A DNA stretch of 64,000 bases from Deltaproteobacteria bacterium. GTDB taxonomy: Bacteria > Myxococcota > Myxococcia > Myxococcales > 40CM-4-68-19. The notes under the pieces are model-generated. The model worked only from the letters and a program-made list of their open reading frames with translations. It was not told the origin of the DNA and searched no databases. Of this stretch, positions 1 through 8,166 are shown one piece after another. Position numbers and translations under genes: made by a program. The stretch covers positions 18,440 to 82,439 of the forward strand of contig JANYKT010000102.1 of assembly GCA_025358085.1 (NCBI GenBank), read 5' to 3'. Positions within the stretch are counted from its first letter, which is position 1. Each line of letters begins with the position of its first letter.

Positions 1-2068
1 GGGCGATGCCAAGGATCTCGTCCACGATGCGATCGCGCAGCGCCGGGTCCTCCACAGGGAAGGCCAGCTCCACCCGGCGGATGAAGTTGCGCGGCATCCA
101 GTCGGCCGAGGCCAGGTAGACCTCGCGCTTGCCGCCTGCCTCGAAGAACCAGATGCGCGTGTGCTCGAGGAACCGGTCGACGATGGAGACAACGCGGATG
201 CGCTCGGAGACCCCCGGCACCCCCGGCCGCAGGCAGCAGATGCCGCGGATGAGCAGTTCTACCTGCACGCCCGCTTGCGAGGCGCGGTAGAGCGCCTTGA
301 TGACGTCGCTGTCGGCGAGCGAGTTCATCTTGGCAACAATGCGCCCCTTGCCGGTCGCCAGCGCGATGGCCGTCTCGCGTTCGATCAACTCCAGCACGCC
401 GGCTTTGAGACCGAGCGGCGCAACCCGGAACTTCTTCCACTGCGCGGGCTTGGAGTAGCCGGTCAGGAGGTTGAAGAGCGCGGTGGCGTCGAAGCCAAAC
501 TCTTCCCGTGCGGTGAAGAGGGACAGGTCGCTGTAATACTTGGCGGTGGTAGGGTTGTAGTTGCCGGTGCCAAGGTGGACGTAGCGCTTGAGGCCGCCTG
601 CCTCCTTCCGCACCACCAGCGAAACCTTGCAGTGGGTCTTGTAGCCGATGAGGCCATAGACGACGTGCACGCCGGATTGCTCCAGCGCGCGCGCCCAAAG
701 GATGTTGGCCTCCTCATCCATGCGGGCTTTGAGTTCAACCAGCGCGGTGACCTGCTTGCCGTTTTCGGCGGCACGCTGGAGGGCGCGGACGATAGGCGAG
801 TCCTTGCCGGTGCGGTACAGCGTCTGCTTGATGGCGAGCACGGCGGGGTCTTCAGCGGCTGCCTCGACGAAGCTCACAACAGGATCGAACGACTCGTAGG
901 GGTGGTGGAGCAGCACGTCCTTCTCGCGGATGAGGCGGAAGAAGTCGCGCTCGCCATCCCCGACGGCAGGAGGAATGACCGGCAGGAACGGCTCGTCGTG
1001 CAATTCTTTGGAGTCAATGCGACCGAGCAGGGGCAGCAGGTCCGGGATATTCAGTGGACCGTCGATGCGGTAGACGTCGCTGCTGCCCAGCTTGAGCGCG
1101 CGGACCAGATAATCAGAGAGGTTCTGCTCGGCGGCAGCAGAGATCTCCAGCCGGACGGCGCTGCCCCGATCTCGGCGGCGGACCTCCCGCTCGATGGTGA
1201 CGAGCAGGTCCTCCGCTTCCTCCTCGTCGATGCTGAGGTCCCAGTTGCGGGTGACCCGGAACGCCCAGCAGCCTTCGATGGGCATGCCCGGAAAGAGCTG
1301 CGCTACGTAGCGGCCGATGACGTCTTCCAGCAGGACGTAACATTTCTTTCCCTGCTGGGGGATCTCAACCAGGCGCGGCAGCACCGACGGCACTGGCACG
1401 ACGCCGTACCGCAGCCGCGCGCCGGGTGCGGGCGGCGCGAAGCGGACGGCCAGGTTGAGCGACTTGTTGCGCAGGTGCGGGAAGGGATGGCCAGGGTCAA
1501 GGGCGATGGGCGTCAACACCGGGAAAACTTCGCGGGCGAAGTAGTCAGCGACGAAATGATCGCCTTCCGCAGAAAGCTGGCTGGTGGGCAGCAGGCGGAC
1601 GCCGGCGCGGTCCAGGTTGGGGAGCACGTCGCCGAGCAGGGCACGGTAGCAGCGGGCCACCATCTCGTGGCAGCGCGCGGAAATGGCGGCTAGCTGCTCG
1701 CCGGGACTCATGGCGTCAGGCCCGCTCTCCTCGACATGGCCGGAGGCCTGAGATTTGAGGCCGGCGACCCGAATCATGAAAAATTCATCGAGGTTCGAAC
1801 TGGTGATGGCGAGGAACTTGAGGCGCTCGAGAGCCGGGACCTGGGGGTCGTTGGCCTCCTCGAGCACGCGCTCGTTGAAGGCAAGCCACGAGAGTTCGCG
1901 ATTGATGAACCAGCGCGCGTCGTTCAACGATGGCCCAACTGACGCCAAGGGCTCGGGGGGCGGCACCACGGTCAGCGAGATGGGCGCGGCCACGACCATC
2001 GGGGTTCCCGATGAGGGGGTGGGGTTCGCGGGGAGCGGCGAGCCGCCCGTGGTCGTGCCGGAGTCCAT
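1..2068 (-). CDS. ppk: Polyphosphate kinase 1 (C-terminus cut by window edge)
   Basis: PPK1 reversibly polymerises the gamma-phosphate of ATP into inorganic polyphosphate. From the ATG at 2066-2068 (minus strand) the frame stays open to base 1. The PPK N-domain signature FINRELSWLAFNERV lies at residues ~54-68 after a Pro/Gly-rich leader of ~50 residues. The segment KTHCKV near residue 478 holds the His equivalent to the autophosphorylated His of E. coli PPK, and FLEHTRIWFF near residue 635 holds the second conserved His. The C-terminal SADWMPRNF motif is also present. About 689 residues are in the window, close to the usual family length, so little is missing. It is divergent from the small gene at 2183. 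The start is uncertain because the low-complexity leader could be shortened. Identity is very secure. Confidence 0.95.
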   Translation of the reverse strand, partial: MDSGTTTGGSPLPANPTPSSGTPMVVAAPISLTVVPPPEPLASVGPSLNDARWFINRELSWLAFNERVLEEANDPQVPALERLKFLAITSSNLDEFFMIRVAGLKSQASGHVEESGPDAMSPGEQLAAISARCHEMVARCYRALLGDVLPNLDRAGVRLLPTSQLSAEGDHFVADYFAREVFPVLTPIALDPGHPFPHLRNKSLNLAVRFAPPAPGARLRYGVVPVPSVLPRLVEIPQQGKKCYVLLEDVIGRYVAQLFPGMPIEGCWAFRVTRNWDLSIDEEEAEDLLVTIEREVRRRDRGSAVRLEISAAAEQNLSDYLVRALKLGSSDVYRIDGPLNIPDLLPLLGRIDSKELHDEPFLPVIPPAVGDGERDFFRLIREKDVLLHHPYESFDPVVSFVEAAAEDPAVLAIKQTLYRTGKDSPIVRALQRAAENGKQVTALVELKARMDEEANILWARALEQSGVHVVYGLIGYKTHCKVSLVVRKEAGGLKRYVHLGTGNYNPTTAKYYSDLSLFTAREEFGFDATALFNLLTGYSKPAQWKKFRVAPLGLKAGVLELIERETAIALATGKGRIVAKMNSLADSDVIKALYRASQAGVQVELLIRGICCLRPGVPGVSERIRVVSIVDRFLEHTRIWFFEAGGKREVYLASADWMPRNFIRRVELAFPVEDPALRDRIVDEILGIA

Positions 2069-2116
2069 GGTGCGCGGACATAACACGCTGGCCCGCGGAC
2101 CTGCCAGCGCTGTCGC

Positions 2117-2144
2117 TTGACATCGCAACGCGATGCGTTATTGG
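2117..2144 (+). promoter_or_regulatory. Candidate sigma-70 promoter for the small gene at 2183
   Basis: A perfect -35 hexamer TTGACA (2117-2122) is followed after 16 nt by a weak -10 TATTGG (2139-2144). It lies in the divergent ppk/2183 spacer, about 40 nt upstream of the start codon. The -35 is convincing and the -10 is poor (3 of 6), so this is only a candidate. Confidence 0.4.
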
Positions 2145-2182
2145 TTTATTCGGTTCGATAAAGCTCGGCGAGGAGAGAAAAT

Positions 2183-2452
2183 ATGTTCACGAATGAGCAA
2201 ATGAAGGAAGTTCAGGGGAAGTTGCATGACGCACTCCAATCAACACAGAAGTTGCTCGAGACGCTAGGCGACCGCGCACAAGCAGAACTCAAGCTGCGCG
2301 TGGTGCAGGCCCAGGTTTCCTCGAAAGACCAGCTTGCACAGCTCGGGCGGGAGCTTGTTCGCGCTGGTCAAAAACTCCAAGGGCTCGTCCAGGATCATGC
2401 TCCCGTGAAAAAAGAGGCCGCGGACTCGGGAGTGCAGCCGCCCGCGAACTAG
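2183..2452 (+). CDS. Small helical hypothetical protein
   Basis: This 89-residue protein starts at an ATG preceded by a clear ribosome binding site (GAGGAGAG, 2171-2178). It is rich in Gln, Leu, Lys and Glu and looks wholly alpha-helical or coiled-coil, with no signal peptide, membrane segment or Cys. The last ~15 residues are Pro/Ala-rich and probably disordered. It stands alone between divergent ppk and a stem-loop at 2485. I do not recognise a family. The strong ribosome binding site and own promoter-like sequence argue that it is a real, separately expressed gene; a cytoplasmic structural or stress role would be guesswork. Confidence 0.7.
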   Translation: MFTNEQMKEVQGKLHDALQSTQKLLETLGDRAQAELKLRVVQAQVSSKDQLAQLGRELVRAGQKLQGLVQDHAPVKKEAADSGVQPPAN

Positions 2453-2484
2453 AGCTGTAGGTGGACGTAGGTGATTGTGCCGGA

Positions 2485-2522
2485 CCCTCCGGCGGTTGGA
2501 CACTTGTTCGCTCGCCGGAGGG
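2485..2522 (+). terminator. Stem-loop after the 2183 gene
   Basis: A perfect 10-bp stem, CCCTCCGGCG (2485-2494) pairing with CGCCGGAGGG (2513-2522), encloses an 18-nt loop 33 nt after the stop codon. There is no T tract, so it is not a classical intrinsic terminator. It could be a transcript 3' end stabiliser, a factor-dependent terminator, or a regulatory hairpin for the transglycosylase downstream. Confidence 0.4.
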
Positions 2523-2539
2523 GCTGTTAGCCTGCTCTC

Positions 2540-2623
2540 ATGAACCTTCCCTCAAGAGACCTGCAGGTGCTTGACCGCATGACCCGCCAGCGTTTCTTTC
2601 GTGAGGAGAAGCTCAAACGATGA
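2540..2623 (+). CDS. Possible 27-residue ORF coupled to the transglycosylase
   Basis: A short frame begins at ATG 2540 and ends at TGA 2621-2623, overlapping the ATG of the next gene in an ATGA arrangement. The peptide is basic and polar (many Arg and Lys) with no signal sequence. No strong ribosome binding site precedes it. The exact stop/start overlap suggests translational coupling or a leader peptide, but so short a frame could also be chance in this GC-rich DNA. Confidence 0.25.
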   Translation: MNLPSRDLQVLDRMTRQRFFREEKLKR

Positions 2624-3291
2624 AGGTGCGGCGGCGCGTTATCGTGGGCTCTTGTCTGGCCTTGATCGTCGCTGGCGCCGCCGCCGAAGTGACTCTGCTT
2701 CCGCGCGCGGTTCCCAAGCCGTCGGAGCAGCTGAAGGAATCCATCCGGCAGACCCTGTCCCAGCCGGACCTTGAAGTCCTGCTGGCCCGGGTCGGCAAGG
2801 GGCTCGATCCGGGCCTGCGCAAGCAGTTGGCCGACACCGTGTTGACCGAATCCGCGCGCGCGGGCTACGACCCGCTCTTCGTACTGGCGCTGGTCGCAGT
2901 GGAGAGCCGCTTTCGCCTGAGTGTCAGCAGTGAACGCGGGGCGAGCGGGCTGATGCAGCTCAAGCCCAGCACCTTTGCCTGGATTTCGGCGCGCGAGCCC
3001 GACGCCGGCGGCGAGGACTCCGCGACCGGCGAGGATCCGGTGGTGGATGTCCGCCTGGCTGTCCGATATTTCCGCTGGCTGGAGCGCCGCTTTCACAGCC
3101 GCGATGAAGCCTTGATGGCTTACAACGCCGGGCCCAGGCGAGTGCGAGAGTACAAGCGTGCGGGAGGCGAGGTCCCCGACCGCCTGCGTGAGTATCCGCG
3201 CCGCGTGATGAAGGAGTATCGCCGGTTTGTCCGCATGTCGAATGGCGGCCGCGATACCCAGGGCGAGCTGCTGCTTGCGCGGGTGAACTAG
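2620..3291 (+). CDS. Exported lytic transglycosylase (SLT domain)
   Basis: This 223-residue protein should cleave the MurNAc-GlcNAc bond of peptidoglycan to leave anhydro-MurNAc ends, acting in the periplasm. The N-terminus is a basic stretch followed by a hydrophobic segment (residues ~8-24), a signal peptide or anchor. The SLT fold follows: catalytic Glu95 in AVESRF, GASGLMQLKPST at ~107-118, and the ALMAYNAGP motif at ~164-172, the standard order for family 1 transglycosylases. It is short and has no LysM or other wall-binding domain. A GAGGAG ribosome binding site sits 11 nt before the ATG. A second, larger SLT enzyme lies at 50540-52714. Confidence 0.88.
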   Translation: MKVRRRVIVGSCLALIVAGAAAEVTLLPRAVPKPSEQLKESIRQTLSQPDLEVLLARVGKGLDPGLRKQLADTVLTESARAGYDPLFVLALVAVESRFRLSVSSERGASGLMQLKPSTFAWISAREPDAGGEDSATGEDPVVDVRLAVRYFRWLERRFHSRDEALMAYNAGPRRVREYKRAGGEVPDRLREYPRRVMKEYRRFVRMSNGGRDTQGELLLARVN

Positions 3292-3377
3292 GCCCTTTCG
3301 GTCCAGCCGCCCGGGCCGGGCGGGTCAAGTACTAGTAGAGGCGCCGCTGGACTGCGTGGCATAGAGTCCAAGGTCGC

Positions 3378-5150
3378 ATGTCTACTGCCTATACGCTCCG
3401 CATTCCGCAGCCGGAGGCCCGCCGGATCGAGGTCGAGATCGCCGTCGACGCGCGCGGCCAGCGCGACCTCGAACTGCGCCTGCCGGTGTGGACGCCGGGC
3501 AGTTATCTGGTCCGCGAACACCAGCGTCATGTGGACGGCCTCGGCGCGACCGACCCGCAGGGCCAGGCACTCCCGGTCGAGAAGATCGACAAGAACACCT
3601 GGCGGATCACCACCGGCGGCGCCGAGCGGGTCATCATTGGATATCGCCTGCACTGCTTCGAGCTGACCGTCCGCACGAATCACGTCGACGCGACGCACGC
3701 GTTCCTGAACCCCAGCGCCGCCTGCGCCTTCGTGGTCGGCCGCGAGCGCGAGCCCTGCACCGTTCGGCTCGAGCTGCGACCCGGCTGGCGCGCCTGGGTC
3801 GCATTGCCGCAAGAGGGCGGAACCTTCCGCGCGCACGACTACGACGAGTTCGCCGACAGCCCGTTCGAGCTCGGCACCGAGGGCTCGCACAGCGCTCACA
3901 AGTTCCAGGCCCAGGGCGTCGAGCACGAACTGGTGGTCTGGGGTCGCGGCGACTTCGACGCCCGCCGCGTGGTCCCGGACATCGTGAAGATCATCGATGC
4001 CGAGGCAGCCATCTTCGGGGGCCTGCCCTACAGCGAGCCGTACCTGTTCATCCTGCACCTCAACGATCGCGGCCGCGGTGGCCTCGAGCATCGGCGCTCC
4101 TGTTCGCTTTTGGTGCCGCGCTTCTCCTTCGTGCAGAAGCTCGCCTATGAGGACTTCCTCCTGCTCGTCGCGCACGAGTTTTTCCACCTCTGGAACGTCA
4201 AGCGCCTGCGCCCCGCCGCCTTCACCCCATACGACTGGGCCCGCGAAAACCACACGCGCCTGCTCTGGGCGATGGAGGGCTTGACCAGCACCTATGAAGT
4301 GATGGCGCTGCGCCGCGCGGGGCTGATCACGGCCCAGCGCTTTCTCGAGATCTGGGCCGAGCGGCTGACGCAGCTGCTCCGCACGCCGGGCCGGCTGCGC
4401 ACCTCGCTCGCGCAGGCCTCGTACGACGCCTGGATCAAGCACTACCGCCCCGACGAGAGCACCGCCAACACCACGGTGAGTTACTACCTCAAAGGAAGCG
4501 TGGTGGGCTTCCTGCTCGACCTGGAGTTGCGGCGTCGCAGCGACGGTGCGCGCTCGCTGGACGACCTGGTCAAGGCGCTCTTCGAGAAGCACGGCACGGC
4601 GCCGGGGCTGCCGGAGGACGGCGTCGAAAAGGCGGCTGTCGCGCTCATTGGTGGCGATGGCCTGCACGCGTGGTTCGAGCGCGCCATCCGCTCGACCGAC
4701 GAACTCGACTACGAGACAGCGCTGGCCGGCGTGGGAATGCAGGCCGCACTCCTGCCGGCAGAAGGGCCCGACGACAAGGGCAGCGTCGATCAGGAGCTGA
4801 CTGCGCCCGGCCAGTCGCGCTCGTGGTTGGGCGCGCAACTGCGCGAGAAGAGCGGGGCGCTCGAGGTCGCTTCTGTGGTCGAGGGTTCGCCCGCGCAGGT
4901 CGGCGGCGTCGCGGCCGGCGACGAGGTGGTCGCGCTGGATGGCTTCCGGGGCGAGCTCAAGCAGCGACTCGCGCGCGCGGCGCCGGGACAGACCGTCCGC
5001 CTCACCCTCTTCCGGATGGACGAGCTCTTCGAAACGCAGGTCCAGCTGGCTTTTGCGCCGAGCGACACGGTCACGCTTTTCCCGGACCCGCAGCCGACGC
5101 CCTCGCAAAAGGCGCTTCGCGAGCGCTGGCTGTTCGCACAGTGGCCTTGA
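3378..5150 (+). CDS. M61 family metallopeptidase with PDZ domain
   Basis: This 590-residue protein belongs to peptidase family M61 (glycyl aminopeptidase-like). A beta-rich N-terminal domain (~1-200) is followed by the catalytic domain with zinc motif HEFFH at 266-270, followed by LWNVKRLRP. A downstream Glu in WAMEGLTSTY (~300) is the likely third zinc ligand. A PDZ domain occupies ~485-575, as in typical M61 proteins. No signal peptide is visible, so it appears cytoplasmic unless the true start lies elsewhere. The family prefers N-terminal Gly or Ala substrates, but the substrate here is unknown. It is followed 31 nt later by queE. Confidence 0.9.
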   Translation: MSTAYTLRIPQPEARRIEVEIAVDARGQRDLELRLPVWTPGSYLVREHQRHVDGLGATDPQGQALPVEKIDKNTWRITTGGAERVIIGYRLHCFELTVRTNHVDATHAFLNPSAACAFVVGREREPCTVRLELRPGWRAWVALPQEGGTFRAHDYDEFADSPFELGTEGSHSAHKFQAQGVEHELVVWGRGDFDARRVVPDIVKIIDAEAAIFGGLPYSEPYLFILHLNDRGRGGLEHRRSCSLLVPRFSFVQKLAYEDFLLLVAHEFFHLWNVKRLRPAAFTPYDWARENHTRLLWAMEGLTSTYEVMALRRAGLITAQRFLEIWAERLTQLLRTPGRLRTSLAQASYDAWIKHYRPDESTANTTVSYYLKGSVVGFLLDLELRRRSDGARSLDDLVKALFEKHGTAPGLPEDGVEKAAVALIGGDGLHAWFERAIRSTDELDYETALAGVGMQAALLPAEGPDDKGSVDQELTAPGQSRSWLGAQLREKSGALEVASVVEGSPAQVGGVAAGDEVVALDGFRGELKQRLARAAPGQTVRLTLFRMDELFETQVQLAFAPSDTVTLFPDPQPTPSQKALRERWLFAQWP

Positions 5151-5181
5151 TGTCCGGCCTCTTGCCGACTAGAACCCGCGC

Positions 5182-5814
5182 GTGCGCGTCACCGAGATCT
5201 TCTTCAGCATCCAGGGCGAGTCCACCCACGCGGGCAAGCCTTGTGTCTTCGTGCGCTTCACCGGCTGCGATCTGCGCTGCCAATACTGCGACACCGAGTA
5301 CGCCTTCTATGGCGGCCGCAAGATGAGCCGCGCCGAGATCCTGACTGACATCCAGCAGCACCCCGCGCGCTTCGTTTGCCTCACGGGCGGCGAGCCGCTG
5401 TTGCAAAAAGAATTGCCCGAGCTGGCGCAGGATCTGCTCGATCGCGGGTATGAGGTTTCTGTCGAAACGCACGGCCAGCGGCCGCTCGACCGCGTCCCGC
5501 GCGGCGTCCGCAAGATCGTTGACCTCAAGACGCCGGGTTCGCGCGAGCCGCACACCGATTTTACCGAACTATCGAAGTTGCAGCCGGGCGACGAACTCAA
5601 GGTCGTGGTCTGCGACGAAGCCGACTTCCACTGGGCCGTGCAGGTGATTGACCGATTGGACCTCTGGAATCGCGTGCCGGTGCTCTTCTCGCCCTCGTCG
5701 GGGCAGGTCGAGCCGGTGGACCTCGCGCGCTGGGTGCTGACGAGCGGAAAGCCGGCGCGGCTGCAGCTCCAGCTGCACAAGCTCATCTGGGGCGCGTCCG
5801 CGCGCGGAGTGTAG
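5182..5814 (+). CDS. queE: 7-carboxy-7-deazaguanine synthase QueE
   Basis: QueE is a radical SAM enzyme that converts carboxy-tetrahydropterin to 7-carboxy-7-deazaguanine on the way to queuosine. The GTG start gives 210 residues, the usual length. The cluster motif CxxxCxxC is at Cys29, Cys33 and Cys36, followed by DTEYAF, typical of QueE. GGEPLLQ near residue 72 is the SAM-binding GGE motif. It begins the run queE - phzF-like - folE2, and the next start codon follows its stop directly. FolE2 and QueD (14247) supply the preceding steps. QueC is not in the window. Confidence 0.95.
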   Translation: MRVTEIFFSIQGESTHAGKPCVFVRFTGCDLRCQYCDTEYAFYGGRKMSRAEILTDIQQHPARFVCLTGGEPLLQKELPELAQDLLDRGYEVSVETHGQRPLDRVPRGVRKIVDLKTPGSREPHTDFTELSKLQPGDELKVVVCDEADFHWAVQVIDRLDLWNRVPVLFSPSSGQVEPVDLARWVLTSGKPARLQLQLHKLIWGASARGV

Positions 5815-6714
5815 ATGCGCAAGCCTTGCTTCATCGTGGACTCGTTCAGCGGGCATGCTTTCGCAGGCAATCCTGCGGGCGTGGTGCTCGACGGGGCCGA
5901 CCTGACCTCCGAGCAGATGCGCCGCATCGCCAGGGAGCTCAAGCACAGCGAGACCGCCTTCCCTCTGCCTGCGCGCGATCCGACCGCGCAGCTGCACCTG
6001 CGCTGGTTCTCGCCCACCGTGGAGGTCGCCTTTTGCGGCCACGCCACGCTGGCGGCGCTGCAGGTGCTGATCGAGGCGCAGCGCCTGCGCGTGCACGAGG
6101 GAAAGACTACGCACCTCGCCTTCACCTGCAAGGCAGGCAAGCTGCGCGCGGAGCTTTCAATGGTGGACGGCACCTCGCGCATTCTCATCGAGACCCCGCG
6201 CTGCTCCTTCGAGCCGCAGCCGGTCGACTCGGCCGTGTTGGCCGCGCTGGGCCTCGTCGCCGAGGTGCTCGACCCCACGCTTGCGCCGCGACGGAGCCAG
6301 AGCGCGGAGAGCAATCTCTGGCTGGCGGTGCGCGACCGGGAGGCTCTGGCGCGCATCCGCCCCGATGAAGCGGCGCTGATCCAGGCGGGCCGCGCGCTGA
6401 ATGTCTTTGGCTTCTGCGTGTTCGTCGCGAGGCCCGCGCCGGGCGTCGACGCGGCCATGCGCTGCTTCTTCCCGGCGCAGGGGATCCCTGAAGATCCGGT
6501 CACCGGCATGGCGGCGGGACAGCTCGGCTTGCTGCTCCAGGATCTGCTCCCCGAGGAACTCCCGCGCCGGCTGGTCTTCACCCAGGGGGACGAGGTCGCG
6601 CGGCCGGGCCGGGTCGAGGTCGAGCTGCGCCCCGAGGCCACCCCCGGCGATGTGCGCGCATGGATTGGCGGCCGTGCGACCACGGTGCTGCGCGGCGAGC
6701 TGGAGCTGCGATGA
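5815..6714 (+). CDS. PhzF-family isomerase
   Basis: This 299-residue protein has the two-lobed PhzF/diaminopimelate-epimerase-like fold. It carries an N-terminal DSFSGHAFAGNPAGVV block, catalytic Glu46 in KHSETAF, and CGHATLA at ~74-80, with a second-lobe PVTGMAAGQLG block. Family members perform proton-shift isomerisations; true PhzF acts in phenazine synthesis, but no other phenazine gene is present. It begins immediately after the queE stop and its own stop overlaps the folE2 start (ATGA), so it is translated with two queuosine genes. Whether it works in that pathway is unknown. Family assignment is secure, substrate is not. Confidence 0.88.
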   Translation: MRKPCFIVDSFSGHAFAGNPAGVVLDGADLTSEQMRRIARELKHSETAFPLPARDPTAQLHLRWFSPTVEVAFCGHATLAALQVLIEAQRLRVHEGKTTHLAFTCKAGKLRAELSMVDGTSRILIETPRCSFEPQPVDSAVLAALGLVAEVLDPTLAPRRSQSAESNLWLAVRDREALARIRPDEAALIQAGRALNVFGFCVFVARPAPGVDAAMRCFFPAQGIPEDPVTGMAAGQLGLLLQDLLPEELPRRLVFTQGDEVARPGRVEVELRPEATPGDVRAWIGGRATTVLRGELELR

Positions 6715-7583
6715 AGCGCGCGGGACTCGCCGCCGGAGCCACCATCGCAGCGGCGCGCCCGAGTGCTGCGCTGTTGCGCACTGCGCGTCCGCGCAAGGAA
6801 GACCTGCTGCAGGACGTCCACGCCGAGCGCGACAAGCGCAAGATGGCGCTCGACCGCGCGGGCGTGAAGGGACTTCGCTACCCCATCTGCGTGCTCGATC
6901 GGCAGCGCGGCCAGCAGCACACCATCGCCGAAATCGACATGAGCGTGTCGCTGCCGCAGAAGCGCAAGGGCGCGCACATGAGCCGCTTCGTCGAGCTGCT
7001 CAATCGGCACCGGCGCGAAATCGACATCCGGAAATTTCGTGCGCTCGCCGACGAGCTGCGACAGGACCTCGACGCCCGCGCCGCGCATGTCGAAGTGAAG
7101 TTCCCCTACTTCATCGAGAAAGCCGCCCCGGTCACCAGGTCCGTGGGACTCATCGACTACTCGTGCACCTTCGGCGCCAGCGTCTTTGAGAAAGGCGCGT
7201 CGGACCTGTGGGTCGCGGTCAACGTGCCGGTGACGAGCCTCTGCCCTTGCTCCAAGGCCATCAGCCGGCACGGTGCGCACAACCAGCGCTCGCTCATCTC
7301 GGTGCGGGTCTGGTTCAAGAAGTTCTTCTGGCTCGAAGACTTGATTGCGCTGGTCGAGGACGCCGCCTCCTGCGAGCTCTATTCGCTGCTCAAGCGCCCC
7401 GATGAGAAGTTCGTCACCGAGCGGGCTTATGAGCGGCCGCGCTTCGTGGAAGATCTGGTGCGCGAGGCGGGCACGCGGCTCAGGGCGGACAAGAATTTCA
7501 CCCGGTGGAACGTCGAGGCCGAGAGCTTCGAGAGCATCCACGCACACAGCGCGTACGCCGCGGTCAGCTTCGGAAAACCTTGA
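6711..7583 (+). CDS. folE2: GTP cyclohydrolase FolE2
   Basis: FolE2 (GTP cyclohydrolase IB) makes dihydroneopterin triphosphate from GTP, the first step shared by queuosine and folate synthesis. The ATG at 6711 overlaps the stop of the phzF-like gene and gives 290 residues. Diagnostic segments are DMSVSLPQKRKGAHMSRF (~79-96), VPVTSLCPCSKAIS with the conserved metal-binding Cys (~175-188), and HNQRS. This type does not depend on zinc alone and often replaces FolE under zinc limitation, but no Zur site is evident here. Placement directly after queE suggests that its product feeds queuosine. Confidence 0.94.
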   Translation: MKRAGLAAGATIAAARPSAALLRTARPRKEDLLQDVHAERDKRKMALDRAGVKGLRYPICVLDRQRGQQHTIAEIDMSVSLPQKRKGAHMSRFVELLNRHRREIDIRKFRALADELRQDLDARAAHVEVKFPYFIEKAAPVTRSVGLIDYSCTFGASVFEKGASDLWVAVNVPVTSLCPCSKAISRHGAHNQRSLISVRVWFKKFFWLEDLIALVEDAASCELYSLLKRPDEKFVTERAYERPRFVEDLVREAGTRLRADKNFTRWNVEAESFESIHAHSAYAAVSFGKP

Positions 7584-7611
7584 CCGCACTGACCATTCGG
7601 ACGACGCTTCG

Positions 7612-8166
7612 ATGATGCTGCCTTTGTTGATCGCGTCGGTCTTCCTGAATGGCGTCAACATCGACGGCCTGCGCGGTCAGAGCTTCGAGAAGTGCAAGAC
7701 CGTCCGCATCGACGACAAGGGTGACGTGCACCTCGACTGCTCCGGCTACCAGGTTGAGGCGCCGGTCGGGGTACCGGCAGCTCCCGCGGCGCAGGCAGCC
7801 CCCGCTGCCATCACCAAGCATTACTGGCTGGTGACCGAGCAGACCGAGGCTGGCGCCGCGCAGTACGATCTCGACGTCTTCATCAATTCCAAATGGATTC
7901 GAAAGCTGAAGGCGGGCGAGGAGCAGATCGTCCTCGAGATCACCAAGTATTTGGCGCCGGGCCCGAACAAGATCCTCTTCGCGGCCACCAAGCACGTCGA
8001 GGCGGGGCGCAAGAGCACGGCGGCCAGCGCGTATCTCAAGGTCATCGTCGGCGAGGGCGAGTCGGGCGGCAACAACGTCCTGATCGACAACCCGCTGGTC
8101 GAGTGCAAACGGACAGCGGCCGAGACCGAAAACGTGAACGAGGAATTCACCATCCAGGGGCGGTGA
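7612..8166 (+). CDS. Hypothetical protein with N-terminal hydrophobic segment
   Basis: This 184-residue protein begins MMLPLLIASVF, a short hydrophobic start that may be a signal peptide with a weak n-region. A Pro/Ala-rich linker (~55-70) precedes a compact beta-rich domain (~73-155) ending in an acidic tail. Two Cys lie early (CKT and DCSGY) and one near the C-terminus. I do not recognise the family. Its stop shares one base with the start of the Tgl-like gene (TGATG), so the two are translationally coupled; a role in the envelope or pilus assembly is possible by context only. An upstream in-frame extension was rejected because it lies inside folE2. Confidence 0.75.
   Translation: MMLPLLIASVFLNGVNIDGLRGQSFEKCKTVRIDDKGDVHLDCSGYQVEAPVGVPAAPAAQAAPAAITKHYWLVTEQTEAGAAQYDLDVFINSKWIRKLKAGEEQIVLEITKYLAPGPNKILFAATKHVEAGRKSTAASAYLKVIVGEGESGGNNVLIDNPLVECKRTAAETENVNEEFTIQGR

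Noticed and set aside
161..1693. A 510-codon plus-strand open frame over ppk
   Set aside because: It is antisense to a complete polyphosphate kinase with all motifs; long antisense frames are expected in high-GC DNA.
3288..5108. A 606-codon minus-strand frame opposite the M61 peptidase
   Set aside because: The plus-strand frame has the HEFFH zinc site and PDZ domain; the antisense product has no recognisable domain and is Arg/Gly/Ala-rich.
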